From Pseudomonas brassicacearum (GTDB taxonomy: Bacteria > Pseudomonadota > Gammaproteobacteria > Pseudomonadales > Pseudomonadaceae), in assembly GCF_000585995.1 (NCBI RefSeq), contig NZ_CP007410.1, forward strand, positions 1,577,430 to 1,641,429: a DNA stretch of 64,000 bases, in the 5' to 3' direction. Numbering within the stretch: position 1 is the first letter of the stretch; every line of letters begins with the position of its first letter. The notes beneath the pieces were generated by a model that was not told the origin of the DNA, did no database searches, and worked only from the letters and a program-made list of their open reading frames with translations. The position numbers and the translations under genes are program-made. Shown here piece by piece: positions 1 to 9,522 of the stretch.

Positions 1-195
1 ACTCTGGGTCCATTCCTCGGCCTTGCCCTGGGCGTTGTTCGAGTTGGTGAAGTTGCGATTGAAGTAGAAGTTACGCAGGTTCAGCGTGGCTTTCGCGTCT
101 TCGACAAACCCTGATTCCGCGGCCAGGACGGGCAGGGCGGTACTGGTCAGGGCGACGGCAATGAGGCTGGGGAAAAAATGCTGTGTGGGCTTCAT
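1..195 (-). CDS. OprD-family outer membrane porin, N-terminal part only
   Basis: Only the first 65 codons lie in the window; the gene runs off the left edge. The ATG is at 193-195 on the minus strand. Residues 1-25 form a Sec signal peptide (Lys near the start, hydrophobic core, cleavage after ALPVLAA). The mature start ESGFVEDAKATLNLRNFYFN is the characteristic beginning of OprD/OpdX specific-uptake porins of Pseudomonas, the first beta-strand of an 18-strand barrel. Substrate (amino acid, aromatic acid or other) cannot be told from this fragment. The upstream side (196 onward) is a long repeat-filled gap. Confidence 0.85.
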   Translation of the reverse strand, partial: MKPTQHFFPSLIAVALTSTALPVLAAESGFVEDAKATLNLRNFYFNRNFTNSNNAQGKAEEWTQS

Positions 196-457
196 GGGCG
201 TTGTCTCTATTTTTTGTGGACGAAGCGGGTCGTTGCCGCACTTTTTGAAAGTGCAGGCGCTAAGGGTGGAGCCAGGGGCGTCAGGGCGATCGGGGATCAG
301 CCGGGCGAGGCGGGGCGTATGGGCATGGCGTCGAACCTGTTGTTATTGGTTTTGTGCGAGGGATGGTGATGGGCGGGGCGGGAGCGGTTCAATTGCCGTT
401 TGCGGGTTTTGGGCGATTATCGAACAGCAAAACAATGGTTGGATGGACCGGGTAAAT

Positions 458-627
458 ATCCATTGCTGCGGTAACGGCCACTTATGGTTTCGCCCTTACG
501 GCGACTCACTTTCGAAAAGCGCGAAAGTAAGCAAAGCGCTTTTGCCCCACCACTTGGTGCCTCGCCTAGGCTCGGCCATCGTGGTTAACGGGGCGCCGAG
601 ATCAACGTCCACCGCGAGGCGGCCTTA
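458..627 (+). repeat. Long intergenic repeat, short copy
   Basis: About 170 bp that recur, reverse complemented, at 1001-1284. Shared blocks include TGCGGTAACGGCCACTTA, the palindrome TTTCGAAAAGCGCGAAAG, GCCTCGCCTAGGCTCGGC, and the tail ending GAGGCGGCC. This copy lacks about 110 bp that the other copy carries between GGCTCGGC and CCATCGTGG. It contains no plausible gene. Confidence 0.8.
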
Positions 628-739
628 GAGCCGGCCTGACTCTTCCGGTCGTACACCCATCAGACCTGTGGGAGCAAAAGCTTGCTCGCGAAGGCGGCCT
701 TACAGCCGACCTGATTCTGGCATCTGGACTCCGATCCAA

Positions 740-829
740 TGTGGGAGCGAGCTTGCTCGTGAAGACGGCGGCACATCCAACGCTGATGCAGGCTGATCCA
801 CCTCCATCGCGAGCAAGCTCGCTCCCACA
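740..829. repeat. REP doublet (GAGCTTGCTC type)
   Basis: Two REP palindromes facing each other: GTGGGAGCGAGCTTGCTC at the left and its inverse GAGCAAGCTCGCTCCCAC at the right, separated by a variable middle. This is the REPIN-like arrangement typical of P. fluorescens intergenic DNA. Confidence 0.85.
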
Positions 830-873
830 GGAATTTGCGGTGCCCGCAAATCCATAGGTCGTCACTGAGCCAA

Positions 874-963
874 TGTGGGAGCGAGCTTGCTCGCGAAGAC
901 GATGGCGCAGTCGTTGGAGATGTTGAATGCTCCGGCCTCTTCGCGAGCAAGCCCGCTCCCACA
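874..963. repeat. REP doublet (GAGCTTGCTC type)
   Basis: A second inverted pair of the same REP about 45 bp after the first, with a different central sequence and one GCCCGCTCC variant in the right arm. Confidence 0.85.
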
Positions 964-1000
964 GGGAAAACGCGGTCCCACCAAGAACCAGGTCGGCTAC

Positions 1001-1284
1001 TAGGCCGCCTCGCGGTGGATGTTGATCTCGGCGCCCCGTTAACCACGATGGCCGAACGTAGGCATTGTGGAGTGGGCATCCCGGCATGGATGCCGGGATA
1101 GCCGCGCTGGGCCATGGATGGCCCTTCGCGGCGGGCCCACGGAGCAATGCCGGAGTGCGGGCATGCCGAGCCTAGGCGAGGTGCCGAGTGGTGGGGCAGA
1201 AGCGCTTTGCTTACTTTCGCGCTTTTCGAAAGTGAGCCGCCGTCAGGGCGGAACCCTAAGTGGCCGTTACCGCAGGAATGGATA
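1001..1284 (-). repeat. Long intergenic repeat, long copy (inverted)
   Basis: Reverse-complement copy of 458-627 with an additional internal segment of about 110 bp, which itself contains a hairpin (CCCGGCATGGATGCCGGG near 1079-1096). The two copies together form a large interrupted inverted repeat around the REP doublets. Confidence 0.8.
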
Positions 1285-1534
1285 TGTACTCGATCAACAA
1301 TTTTCTGGCCGTAAGGCCGCCATCGCGAGCAAGCTCGCTCCCACAAGATTTGTGGCCGGTCTGACAGACGCGGCGAATTTTCCGACGAGGTTTTAAGGTT
1401 GCTGCTCGGAAGCGGAATCTCTAGCTTGTTTGGGTCGCTGCCAATCCAGCGATCGGGACTGCAAGCCCGCCGAATTTGTTAGGCGCCAGCGCCCGGGCCC
1501 ACGTCTCGGGCTCCATTGATGCAGGAGCGCCGTT

Positions 1535-1885
1535 ATGAAAAAACATCATCCTTCTTCGCCATCAGAGAGCACTTTCCCCTACAACGACCCCGATCCAGAA
1601 AAGCTCCAAGAGGCCGCAGACCGGGCACTCGATTACCATCTGGGCACCCACCCTGATCCCAAACCTAAAACCTCAACACAAGTTTTCACCGTCATCGATA
1701 CCATCGACACCGAATGCCTACTGGCCAATCTCAGCGAAACCCTGGCCTCGGCCAATGCTATGGTCAGTGACCTGGCGTTCGAGTTGGAGGGCTCGCGACG
1801 GCATGTCGCACTTGGCGTGGCGCAGATGATCGAGCTGAGTGAGCTGTTGGCAAACCGAGCGCTGGATATCGTCGACCCGCGTTAG
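1535..1885 (+). CDS. Small DUF6124-like protein of unknown function
   Basis: A 116-residue acidic, soluble protein. Its layout (short Ser/Pro-rich N-terminus, then DPEKLQEAADRALDYHL, a middle linker, then a helical C-terminus with LANLSETLASANAM and a conserved-looking VALGVAQMIELSELLANRALD) matches the small Pseudomonas-restricted proteins catalogued, as I recall, as DUF6124. The start is an ATG preceded by GCAGGAGCGCCGTT, a good ribosome site. It stands alone between repeat-rich gaps. No enzymatic motif, signal peptide or membrane segment is seen, and the function is unknown. The family label is from memory and could be the related DUF3077 group. Confidence 0.7.
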   Translation: MKKHHPSSPSESTFPYNDPDPEKLQEAADRALDYHLGTHPDPKPKTSTQVFTVIDTIDTECLLANLSETLASANAMVSDLAFELEGSRRHVALGVAQMIELSELLANRALDIVDPR

Positions 1886-1963
1886 CCAAGTCGGAGTTGA
1901 AGCAGACACAAACAAAAAGCCCACCTTTCGGTGCAATGCGGTTCATTCAAGAAAAAAGATGGA

Positions 1964-2099
1964 CCTGTGGCGAGGGAGCTTGCTCCCGCTCGGCTGCGAA
2001 GCAGTCGTAAACCGGCAGGTGCGGAGTGACTGATGCTCCCATTTGGCAGGTTTTGGGGCCGCTTCGCGGCCCAGCGGGAGCAAGCTCCCTCGCCACAGG
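1964..2099. repeat. REP doublet (GGAGCTTGCTCC type)
   Basis: Left arm TGTGGCGAGGGAGCTTGCTC and right arm its inverse, GAGCAAGCTCCCTCGCCACA, with GC-rich side hairpins (GCTGCGAAGCAG; GGGCCGCTTCGCGGCCC). The second REP class of the window. It is flanked by two copies of AAAAAGCCCACCTTTCGGTG (1914 and 2130). Confidence 0.85.
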
Positions 2100-2128
2100 T
2101 TTGTGTGTTGAGCTCGGACGCGGTTGAA

Positions 2129-2154
2129 AACAAAAAAGCCCACCTTTCGGTGGG
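2129..2154 (-). terminator. Rho-independent terminator of ttgABC
   Basis: Read on the minus strand, GAAGCCCACC-GAAA-GGTGGGC is followed by TTTTTTG, a stable tetraloop hairpin with a T tract, 27 bp after the outer membrane factor stop codon. Confidence 0.85.
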
Positions 2155-2180
2155 CTTCGTGTTTAGCGTTCAAGCGTCGA

Positions 2181-3638
2181 TCAGAACAGTTTCGTCTCTG
2201 GCGCTTGTTCTTTTACCGGTTCGTTCTTGCCGGTATCGGCATTCCAGCCACCACCCAGTGCCTTGTACAGGTTGACCTCGCTGGTCAGCTGCGAGAGGCG
2301 GTCGGTGATCAGCGATTGTTGGGCGCTGAACAGCTGGCGTTGGGCGTCGAGGAAGGTCAGGTTGCTGTCGACGCCGATGCGGTAGCGACGCTCGGCCAGG
2401 CGGTAGTAGTCCTGGTTGGCGGCGACGAAAGCGGTCTGGGCCTGCAACTGTTCATTGTAGGTCCGGCGTGCGGCCAGGCCGTCGGAAACTTCCTGGAACG
2501 CGGTCTGAATCGACTTCTCGTAATTGGCGACGTTGATGTCTTTCTGGATCTTGGCGTAATCCAGGCTCGCCCGCAGGCTGCCGGCGTTGAAGATCGGCAG
2601 GTTGATTTGCGGGGCGAAGGTCCAGGTGCCCGAACCGCCCTTGAACAGGCCGGACAGGTCCGGGCTCAAGGTGCCGGCATTGGCCGTGAGGCTGATGCTC
2701 GGGAAGAACGCGGCCCGTGCGGCGCCTATGTTGGCGTTGGCGGCCAGCAGGTTGCGTTCGGCCTGGAGGATGTCTGGACGGCGTTGCAGCAGGTCCGACG
2801 GCAGCCCGGCTGGCATTTCGCTCAGCAAGTCATCGCTGAGCGGTTGCGAGTTCAGGTTCGCCGGCAGGCCGGTGCCCAGCAGCAGGGTCAGGCTGTTCTC
2901 ATCCTGGGCCACTTGGCGGGTGTAGCGGGCCAGTTGCACACGGGCGTTTTCCACCGCCGTGCGCGCCTGGCTCAGGTCCAGGGCCGAGGCCACGCCGACT
3001 TCGGCGCTGCGCGAGGTCAGCTTGAGGCTTTGATCGTACGCCCCCAGGGTTTCCTGGGTCAGCTTGAGCAGTTCCTTGTCGGCCTGCCAGGTCAGGTAGG
3101 CGTTGGCGACGCTGGCCACCAGGCTGATCTGGGTGCTGCGGCGGGCTTCTTCGGTGGCGAAGTAGCTTTGCAGCGCTTGCTCGCTCAGGCTGCGAACCCG
3201 ACCGAACAAGTCCAGCTCATAGGCGCTGATGCCCAGGGTGGCCGAGTAGGAACTGCTGATGGCCGCTTCACCGGTTTGCGAAGCCCGGGCCGGCACGCGC
3301 TGGCGACTGCCGGAACCGGTAGCCGAGACCGCCGGGAACAGGTCTGCCCGCTGAATGCGGTACTGCGCGGCGTAGGCGTCGATGTTCAGCGCCGCGACGC
3401 GCAGGTCGCGGTTGTTTTCCAGGGCCACCTGGATCAACTGTTGCAGCGCCGGGTCATGGAAAAACTGTTTCCAGCCCTGCTCGGCGGCGGCCTGGCCAGG
3501 CGCGTTGGCCGACTCGTAGGCCGGGCCTTGCGGGTATTGCGCCGCGACCGGTGCGTCGGGCCGCTGATAGTCGGGGATCAGCGAGCAACCGCTGAGCACG
3601 ACGGCGGCGATGGTCAGGGAGAGGAGCGACTTGCTCAT
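2181..3638 (-). CDS. ttgC: RND efflux outer membrane factor (OprM/TtgC/EmhC)
   Basis: A 485-residue outer membrane channel that docks on the TtgA/TtgB complex to export antibiotics, solvents and aromatic compounds. A lipoprotein signal peptide is visible (hydrophobic stretch, then VVLSGC with Cys18 the lipidation site), followed by SLIPDYQRP as in OprM. Two repeated OEP domains follow, each rich in Ala/Gln/Leu helices; the second begins near [17 protein letters not shown], a hallmark of this family. Length equals that of OprM. The ATG overlaps the stop of ttgB by 4 bp (ATGA), so translation is probably coupled. Last gene of the operon, followed by a terminator. Confidence 0.95.
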   Translation of the reverse strand: MSKSLLSLTIAAVVLSGCSLIPDYQRPDAPVAAQYPQGPAYESANAPGQAAAEQGWKQFFHDPALQQLIQVALENNRDLRVAALNIDAYAAQYRIQRADLFPAVSATGSGSRQRVPARASQTGEAAISSSYSATLGISAYELDLFGRVRSLSEQALQSYFATEEARRSTQISLVASVANAYLTWQADKELLKLTQETLGAYDQSLKLTSRSAEVGVASALDLSQARTAVENARVQLARYTRQVAQDENSLTLLLGTGLPANLNSQPLSDDLLSEMPAGLPSDLLQRRPDILQAERNLLAANANIGAARAAFFPSISLTANAGTLSPDLSGLFKGGSGTWTFAPQINLPIFNAGSLRASLDYAKIQKDINVANYEKSIQTAFQEVSDGLAARRTYNEQLQAQTAFVAANQDYYRLAERRYRIGVDSNLTFLDAQRQLFSAQQSLITDRLSQLTSEVNLYKALGGGWNADTGKNEPVKEQAPETKLF

Positions 3639-6600
3639 TGGCCAGCCTCTTTAGAAGTTTCAGGAGTATCGTCCTGGTCGGCATTCTTGCGGCGACCTAT
3701 CGACGACACAGTCACAAAGAACAGGGGAACCCAGAAGATTGCCAGAATCGTAGCGGTCAACATACCGCCGATCACACCGGTACCGATGGCGTGCTGGCTA
3801 CCCGAGCCGGCGCCGGTGGAGATCGCCAGCGGGACCACGCCGAGCACGAACGCCAGGGACGTCATGATAATCGGCCGCAGACGCATCCTACAGGCTTCGA
3901 TGGCAGCTTCCACCAGCGTTCGGCCCTGTTCGTGGAGTTCCTTGGCGAATTCCACGATCAGAATGGCGTTTTTCGCCGCCAGGCCGATGGTCGTCAACAG
4001 CCCCACCTGGAAGTACACGTCGTTGGACAGACCACGCAGGCTGGTGGCCATCAAGGCACCGATGATCCCCAGCGGCACCACGAGCATGACCGCGATCGGG
4101 ATCGACCAGCTTTCATACAGCGCCGCCAGGCACAGGAATACCATCAGCAGCGACAAGGCGTACAACGCGGGTGCCTGGGAGCCCGACAGACGTTCCTCAT
4201 AGGACAACCCTGTCCAGGAAATACCCACACCGGCCGGCAGCTTCTTGGCAATGGCTTCGACTTCGGCCATGGCCTCACCGGTGGAATAACCCGGAGCCGG
4301 AGTACCGAGGACTTCCATGGCTTCCACACCGTTGTATCGAGCCAGCTTCGGTGAGCCGTAGACCCAGTCGCCCTTGGCGAATGCGGTGAACGGCACCATC
4401 GTCCCGGCGCTATTGCGCACGTACCACTTCTTCAGGTCTTCGGGGCTCATGCGAGCACCTGGCTGACCTTGCACGTACACCTTCTTCACCCGACCACGGT
4501 CGATGAAGTCGTTCACATAGCTACTGCCCAAGGCAATCGACAAGGTGTTGTTGATGTCCGAGAGGGTAATGCCCAGTGCGCTGGCTTTCTCGTCATCGAT
4601 TTCCAATTGGTATTGCGGCTCATCGTTAAGACCGTTCGGACGCACCTGGGACAGGATCTTGCTCTGGGAAGCCATGCCCAGGAACTGGTTACGTGCCTCC
4701 ATCAACTTCTCGTGGCCAATGCCGGCGCGGTCCTGCAGGAACACATCGAAACCGGTGGCGTTACCCAGTTCCAGCACCGCTGGCGGAGCGAAGGCGAACA
4801 CCATCGCGTCACGGAAGGTGAAGAAGTGCTGCTGGGCGCGAGCCGCGAGCTTGAACACGCTGTTGTCGGCGTTACGTTCGTCCCACGGCCTGAGCATGAT
4901 GAACGCCATGCCGGAGCTTTGGCCGCGACCGGCGAAGTTGAAGCCGGTCACGGTGAATACCGAGGCCACGGCATCGCCTTCACCGCCGTCCTTGCTCGGA
5001 CGCAGCAGGAACTCACGCATCTTGTCCACCACCGCCTGGGTGCGTTCGGCACTGGAACCGGCCGGTGTCTGCACCTGGGCAAACAACACGCCCTGGTCTT
5101 CTTCCGGCAGGAACGCCGTTGGAATCCGGGTGAACAGCCAGACCATGCCGACCACGATGATGATGTAGGCCAGCAGGTACGGGGCCTTGTGCTTGAGCAT
5201 GTTGCCCACGCCGCGCTCGTAGCTCCTGACGCCACGGTCGAAGGTGCGGTTGAACCAGCCGAAGAAGCCGCGTTTCGGCGTGCCATGCTCACCTTTCGGA
5301 ATCGGCTTGAGCATGGTGGCGCACAGTGCCGGGGTGAAGATCAGCGCCACCATGACCGACAGGGCCATGGCCGAGACGATGGTGATGGAGAACTGCTTGT
5401 AGATCACACCGGTGGAACCGCCGAAGAACGCCATCGGCAGCAGCACCGCCGAAAGCACCAGGGCGATACCCACCAGGGCACCTTGGATCTGGCCCATGGA
5501 TTTCTTGGTGGCTTCCTTGGGCGACAGGCCTTCTTCGCTCATCACCCGTTCGACGTTTTCCACCACGACGATGGCGTCGTCCACCAGCAAGCCGATGGCC
5601 AGCACCATGCCGAACATGGTCAGGGTGTTGATGCTGAAACCGAACGCGGCAAGGATCCCGAAGGTACCCAGCAGTACCACCGGCACGGTCATCGTGGTGA
5701 TGATGGTGGCGCGGAAGTTCTGCAGGAACAGGAACATCACCAAGAACACCAGTACGACTGCTTCGACCAGGGTTTCAACCACCCCCTTGATCGATTCACT
5801 CACCACTGGCGTCGTGTCGTACGGAAACACCACTTCCATGCCTTGCGGAAAGAACGGCTTGAGGTCGTCGATGGTCTTGCGCAGGGCCTTGGCCGTGTCG
5901 AGGGCGTTGGCGCCGTTGGCCAGTTTTACCGCCAGGCCCGAAGCCGGGGCGCCGTTGAACTGGGCACTGACGCTGTAGTTCTCACCGCCCAGGCCGACAT
6001 CGGCGACATCGCCGACGCGCACTTGTGAGCCGTCCGGATTGACCTTGAGCAAAATCGCCTTGAACTGCTCTGCGGTCTGTAAACGGGTCTTGCCGATGAT
6101 GGTGGCGTTCAGTTGCTGGCCGGGCAGGGCAGGCAGGCCGCCGAGCTGGCCGGACGAGACCTGGACGTTCTGCGCGGCGATGGCGTTTTTCACGTCCACC
6201 GGGGTCAGGTTGAAGTTGTTCAACTTGGCCGGGTCGAGCCAGATCCGCATCGCGTACTGGGCACCGAAAACCTGGAAGTCACCGACACCGGCGGTGCGCG
6301 ATATGGGGTCCTGCATGTTGGACACGATGTAGTTGGACAGGTCGTCCTTGGTCATGCTGCCGTCGCGCGACACCACGCCGATCACCATCAGGAAGTTCTT
6401 CACTGACTTGGTCACGCGGATGCCCTGTTGCTGCACTTCTTGCGGCAGCAGCGGGGTAGCCAGGTTCAGCTTGTTCTGGACCTGGACCTGCGCGGTATCA
6501 GAGCTGGTGCCCTGCTCGAAGGTCGCGGTGATGGTCATGCTGCCGTCGGAGTTACTTTCCGAGGACACATAACGCAGGTTGTCGATACCGTTGAGCTGCT

Positions 6601-6799
6601 GCTCGATGACCTGCACCACAGTGTCCTGCACGGTTTGCGCGGACGCACCCGGGTAGGTCACTTGGATGGCAATGGCCGGTGGTGCGATGCTCGGGTACTG
6701 GTTGATCGGCAATTTGAGGATCGATAGAGCCCCGACCAACATGATCACCAGGGCGATCACCCAGGCGAAAATCGGACGGTCGATAAAAAATTTCGACAT
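3635..6799 (-). CDS. ttgB: RND efflux inner membrane transporter (MexB/TtgB/EmhB)
   Basis: A 1054-residue proton-driven drug exporter of the HAE1 family. It starts [14 protein letters not shown], the standard N-terminus with the first membrane helix. The proton-relay pair Asp407-Asp408 is in place in [14 protein letters not shown]. Twelve TM segments and the two large periplasmic porter/docking loops are present. The late helix contains [14 protein letters not shown] with the essential Lys. Full length, with no disruption seen. It lies 3 bp after ttgA and overlaps ttgC. TtgB/EmhB/MexB are the same clade, so the symbol depends on the species convention. Confidence 0.96.
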   Translation of the reverse strand: MSKFFIDRPIFAWVIALVIMLVGALSILKLPINQYPSIAPPAIAIQVTYPGASAQTVQDTVVQVIEQQLNGIDNLRYVSSESNSDGSMTITATFEQGTSSDTAQVQVQNKLNLATPLLPQEVQQQGIRVTKSVKNFLMVIGVVSRDGSMTKDDLSNYIVSNMQDPISRTAGVGDFQVFGAQYAMRIWLDPAKLNNFNLTPVDVKNAIAAQNVQVSSGQLGGLPALPGQQLNATIIGKTRLQTAEQFKAILLKVNPDGSQVRVGDVADVGLGGENYSVSAQFNGAPASGLAVKLANGANALDTAKALRKTIDDLKPFFPQGMEVVFPYDTTPVVSESIKGVVETLVEAVVLVFLVMFLFLQNFRATIITTMTVPVVLLGTFGILAAFGFSINTLTMFGMVLAIGLLVDDAIVVVENVERVMSEEGLSPKEATKKSMGQIQGALVGIALVLSAVLLPMAFFGGSTGVIYKQFSITIVSAMALSVMVALIFTPALCATMLKPIPKGEHGTPKRGFFGWFNRTFDRGVRSYERGVGNMLKHKAPYLLAYIIIVVGMVWLFTRIPTAFLPEEDQGVLFAQVQTPAGSSAERTQAVVDKMREFLLRPSKDGGEGDAVASVFTVTGFNFAGRGQSSGMAFIMLRPWDERNADNSVFKLAARAQQHFFTFRDAMVFAFAPPAVLELGNATGFDVFLQDRAGIGHEKLMEARNQFLGMASQSKILSQVRPNGLNDEPQYQLEIDDEKASALGITLSDINNTLSIALGSSYVNDFIDRGRVKKVYVQGQPGARMSPEDLKKWYVRNSAGTMVPFTAFAKGDWVYGSPKLARYNGVEAMEVLGTPAPGYSTGEAMAEVEAIAKKLPAGVGISWTGLSYEERLSGSQAPALYALSLLMVFLCLAALYESWSIPIAVMLVVPLGIIGALMATSLRGLSNDVYFQVGLLTTIGLAAKNAILIVEFAKELHEQGRTLVEAAIEACRMRLRPIIMTSLAFVLGVVPLAISTGAGSGSQHAIGTGVIGGMLTATILAIFWVPLFFVTVSSIGRRKNADQDDTPETSKEAGQ

Positions 6800-6802
6800 G
6801 GT

Positions 6803-7960
6803 TTACTCCCCTTTGCCGCCGGCTGCTTTATCAGCTGCCTGAGCGGGGGCCGGGTTCTTAGCGCCAACGTTAGTGGCTTCAGTGGCTTTGACTTCCACGC
6901 CTGGCCGTACGTACTGCAACCCTTCGGTGATCAGGCGATCGCCGGCCTTGAGCCCGTCTTCGATCAGCCACTGGCTGCCGACGGTACGGCTGGCCTTGAG
7001 TTGACGCAGTTCGACCTTGTTGTCAGGGCCTACCACCAGGGCGGTTGGCGCGCCTTTGAGGTCACGAGTCACGCCTTGTTGCGGCGCCAGGATGGCCGCG
7101 CTGTTCACACCGGCTTGCAATTGTGCGTGGACGAACATGCCCGGCAGCAGGGTGTGGTCCGGGTTGGGGAACACGGCGCGCAAGGTCACGGAACCGGTGG
7201 TCTGGTCGACAGACACTTCCGAGAACTCCAGCTTGCCTTCATGTGGGTACTGGCTGCCGTCTTCCAGGGTCAGCTTGACCATGGCGGCGTTGTCGCCGGC
7301 CTTCTGCAAGCGGCCACTTTCCAGCTCACGGCGCAGTTGCAGCAGCTCCACCGAGCTTTGCGTCACGTCTACGTAGATCGGGTCCAATTGCTGGATGGTC
7401 GCCAGGGCGTCGGCCTGGCCATTGCTCACCAGCGCGCCTTCGGTGACCGAGGAACGACCGATGCGGCCGGAGATGGGCGCGTAGACCTTGGTGTAGCGCA
7501 CGTTGATCTGGGCGGTCTGCAGGTTGGCTTCCGACTCCAGGCGATTAGCCACGGCAGTGTCGTACTCCTGGCGGCTGACGGCCTGTTCGTCCACCAATTG
7601 CTTGTAGCGATCGGCAATCGACTTGGTGGACCGCAGGTTCGCCTCGGCGCTTTTCAGGGTCGCTTCATACACGGCTGGATCGATCTGGTACAGCTGCTGG
7701 CCGGCCTTGACGTCAGCGCCTTCCTTGAACAGGCGCTTGAGGATGATGCCGTTGACCTGCGGACGAACTTCCGCAACGCGGAACGCACTGGTGCGGCCCG
7801 GAAGCTCTGACGTCAGGGTGAAAGGCTGGGCCTTGAGGGTTACGACGCCGACCTGAGGGGTGGGGGGCGGAGGTGCCGCCTCTTCCTTCTTGCATCCGCT
7901 GAGCAGCGATGCCAGGGCGATGGCGGTAACCAGAGCGGTAACAGCTGGCTTGAATTGCAT
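6803..7960 (-). CDS. ttgA: RND efflux periplasmic adaptor lipoprotein (MexA/TtgA/EmhA)
   Basis: A 385-residue membrane fusion protein linking the inner pump to the outer channel. A lipoprotein signal ends in ASLLSGC (Cys23), followed by KKEEAAPPPP. Then come the lipoyl half-motif (LPGRTSAFRVAEVRPQVNG), the coiled-coil hairpin (about residues 100-170), the second lipoyl half (VYAPISGRIGRSSVTEGALV), and the beta-barrel and membrane-proximal domains. First gene of the operon; its promoter and the TtgR operator lie in 7961-8225, divergent from ttgR. Confidence 0.95.
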   Translation of the reverse strand: MQFKPAVTALVTAIALASLLSGCKKEEAAPPPPTPQVGVVTLKAQPFTLTSELPGRTSAFRVAEVRPQVNGIILKRLFKEGADVKAGQQLYQIDPAVYEATLKSAEANLRSTKSIADRYKQLVDEQAVSRQEYDTAVANRLESEANLQTAQINVRYTKVYAPISGRIGRSSVTEGALVSNGQADALATIQQLDPIYVDVTQSSVELLQLRRELESGRLQKAGDNAAMVKLTLEDGSQYPHEGKLEFSEVSVDQTTGSVTLRAVFPNPDHTLLPGMFVHAQLQAGVNSAAILAPQQGVTRDLKGAPTALVVGPDNKVELRQLKASRTVGSQWLIEDGLKAGDRLITEGLQYVRPGVEVKATEATNVGAKNPAPAQAADKAAGGKGE

Positions 7961-8049
7961 GGAAATCCTCGGGTCCAGGCGCGCAACAGGCGCGCTCGAA
8001 AAGTGGAAAGTGGAAAAAGAGCGCGATAAGCAATTAGTAGGATGCTAAG

Positions 8050-8083
8050 AAATATACTTACGTACATGGTTGTTTGTAAACAG
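8050..8083. promoter_or_regulatory. TtgR/EmhR operator in the ttgR-ttgA intergenic region
   Basis: On the minus strand this reads GTTTACAAACAACCATGTAC followed by GTAAGTATATTTC. It matches, from memory, the P. putida TtgR operator (TATTTACAAACAACCATGAA and GTAAGTATATT). The partial dyad CTTAC...GTTTGTAA is visible. It lies about 90 bp upstream of ttgA and 140 bp upstream of ttgR, so both promoters could be repressed from it. Confidence 0.85.
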
Positions 8084-8225
8084 CCAAATTGCGTACCATC
8101 CGTATTTACAAAAGCCTGACAAAGGCATTCGTAGGTCGGGGACGCGCTCTGAGAAACGCTGCCTCATATTTGTTCAACTGATCCATACGCATTGCTGATG
8201 CATCCTGATTGAGGTGTTTACTGCC

Positions 8226-8858
8226 ATGGTCCGTCGTACCAAAGAGGAAGCTCTGGAGACTCGCAGCCAGATACTTGAAGCGGCCGAAAAAGCCTTCTTC
8301 GAGCGAGGCGTGGCTCGCACGACGCTGGCCGATATCGCGACACTGGCCGGTGTGACGCGCGGCGCCATCTATTGGCATTTCAGCAATAAGGCGGACCTGC
8401 TCCAGGCCATGCTCGATACCTTGCAGGAACCGCTCGATGAGCTGGCCCGCGCCAGTGAGAGCGAAGAGGAGCTTGATCCGTTGGGCTGTATTCGCAAGCT
8501 GTTGGTGCAGTTGTTCCGGCAGGTGGCCCTGGACCCGAAAACCCGACGCATTAATGAAATTCTGTTCCATAAGTGCGAATTCACCGATGAAATGTGCGAT
8601 TTGCGCCAGCAGCGGCGCGAGGTCAGTCTCGACTGCAATGTGCGGATCGTGCTGTCGCTGAGCAATGCGATGAAGCGCGGTCAATTGCCCAATGACCTGG
8701 ACCCCGAAAGGGCGGCGGTTGCCATCCACGCCTATATCGACGGCATTCTCTACCAATGGCTGCTGGCTCCCGACAGTTTCGCGTTGGCCGGTGAGGCTGA
8801 GCGCTGGGTAGACATCGGGCTGGATATGCTGCGCCTGAGCCCAAGCCTGCGCAAATGA
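8226..8858 (+). CDS. ttgR: TetR-family repressor of the efflux operon (TtgR/EmhR)
   Basis: A 210-residue repressor. The N-terminus [13 protein letters not shown], the DNA-binding helix-turn-helix (about residues 25-55, [20 protein letters not shown]) and the C-terminal end [11 protein letters not shown] follow P. putida TtgR almost residue for residue as I recall it. The ligand-pocket region ([18 protein letters not shown]) is likewise conserved. An ATG 12 bp further upstream is in frame, but the MVRR start gives the family length. Divergent from ttgABC, with the shared operator between. It is expected to release DNA on binding of aromatic drugs or phytochemicals. Confidence 0.93.
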   Translation: MVRRTKEEALETRSQILEAAEKAFFERGVARTTLADIATLAGVTRGAIYWHFSNKADLLQAMLDTLQEPLDELARASESEEELDPLGCIRKLLVQLFRQVALDPKTRRINEILFHKCEFTDEMCDLRQQRREVSLDCNVRIVLSLSNAMKRGQLPNDLDPERAAVAIHAYIDGILYQWLLAPDSFALAGEAERWVDIGLDMLRLSPSLRK

Positions 8859-9009
8859 AACAAAATGCGTAATTGCGTCGGTTTGTGTCAATAGCTGATC
8901 GATAAAGACACCGCCGGGCCTTGATCCCGCCGAGTCCTTTTTTAGATGAAGCACAGGCGCCATGCAGGCACCTGTGCGGGTAGTGTCATCCTGTGACCCG
9001 CCCCTTGGA

Positions 9010-9522
9010 CTATTCGATAATCAGGCGCACGGTATAGCTGAAGGGTGGTTCGAGCATTTTCTGGGAAACTTCGGACCGGCAGGTGTATTCGCCATTGCCG
9101 GTGTATGCGGTTTTGCTTTTCCAGTTTGGCCTGTAGCGAGACTCCAGGACACCGAAACCGATGGGGGCTTCAAACAGGGTTTGCATCTGACAGCCGAAGT
9201 TGAAGTTGCTCATTTGATAGGACAGAACCAGCTCAATAGGTTTGATTTTTCTCTGCGTCGGTTGCCAGCCAGCGGCAGGGTAGGTGAATCTCCTGTCATG
9301 AACGAAATATAGTTCGCTGGCGGTTTTCGCGGGAACGCCATAAGCGCTCAAGGAAAAATCCGAGGGCGTGGGCACCTCAGTTAGAATGTTGGTCATTTCC
9401 ATGGCGTTGGAAGTGTTGTTTATGATTTCCACGGTGATGGCTGTGTTGGCCAGGCTGGTGGCAACGGCTAAGGGCCCCAGGAGCAGGCCGAGAATCAGGT
9501 TTTTCATAATGTTCATTGTCAT
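9010..9522 (-). CDS. Secreted protein of unknown function
   Basis: About 170 residues. A signal peptide is clear: MTMNIMKNLILGLLLGPLAV followed by ATSLANT, with cleavage near SLA-NT. The mature part begins AITVEIINNTSNAMEMTN and looks beta-rich, with two Cys (CQMQ and YTCR) that could form one disulfide. The start at 9522 is chosen because GAGAGA lies just upstream; 9516 or 9506 are alternatives. It is flanked on its 5' side by unusually AT-rich DNA (9550-9790). I do not recognise the family. The fold type (beta-sandwich, NNTSN motif near the N-terminus) resembles small secreted or fimbria-associated proteins, but this is a guess. Confidence 0.7.
   Translation of the reverse strand: MTMNIMKNLILGLLLGPLAVATSLANTAITVEIINNTSNAMEMTNILTEVPTPSDFSLSAYGVPAKTASELYFVHDRRFTYPAAGWQPTQRKIKPIELVLSYQMSNFNFGCQMQTLFEAPIGFGVLESRYRPNWKSKTAYTGNGEYTCRSEVSQKMLEPPFSYTVRLIIE

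Larger units (their letters stand above)
196..1534. other. 1.3 kb gene-free, repeat-filled region
   Basis: No convincing coding sequence is seen; the open frames here are made of repeat sequence. The region holds two copies of a longer repeat in opposite orientation (458-627 and 1001-1284). Between them lie two REP doublets (740-829, 874-963) and a lone REP at about 667-700, with another half REP at 1319-1345. The promoter of the porin gene presumably lies in 196-450. No further signal is visible in 1346-1534 apart from the leader of the next gene. Confidence 0.7.

Noticed and set aside
86..1396. Several overlapping open frames on both strands in the first 1.4 kb
   Set aside because: They read through the inverted repeats and REP palindromes, have Arg/Ser/Ala-rich compositions and no ribosome site; repeated translation of the same repeat explains them.
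2124..4202. A 692-codon open frame on the plus strand opposite ttgB/ttgC
   Set aside because: It lies wholly antisense to two full-length efflux genes whose families are certain; its length comes from codon bias in GC-rich DNA.
4469..6028. A 519-codon plus-strand frame rich in His/Gln
   Set aside because: Antisense shadow of ttgB; no start signal and a composition typical of reverse-frame translation.
8950..8975. Hairpin CACAGGCGCC/GGCACCTGTG as a ttgR terminator
   Set aside because: One mismatch and no T tract after it on either strand; too weak to list.
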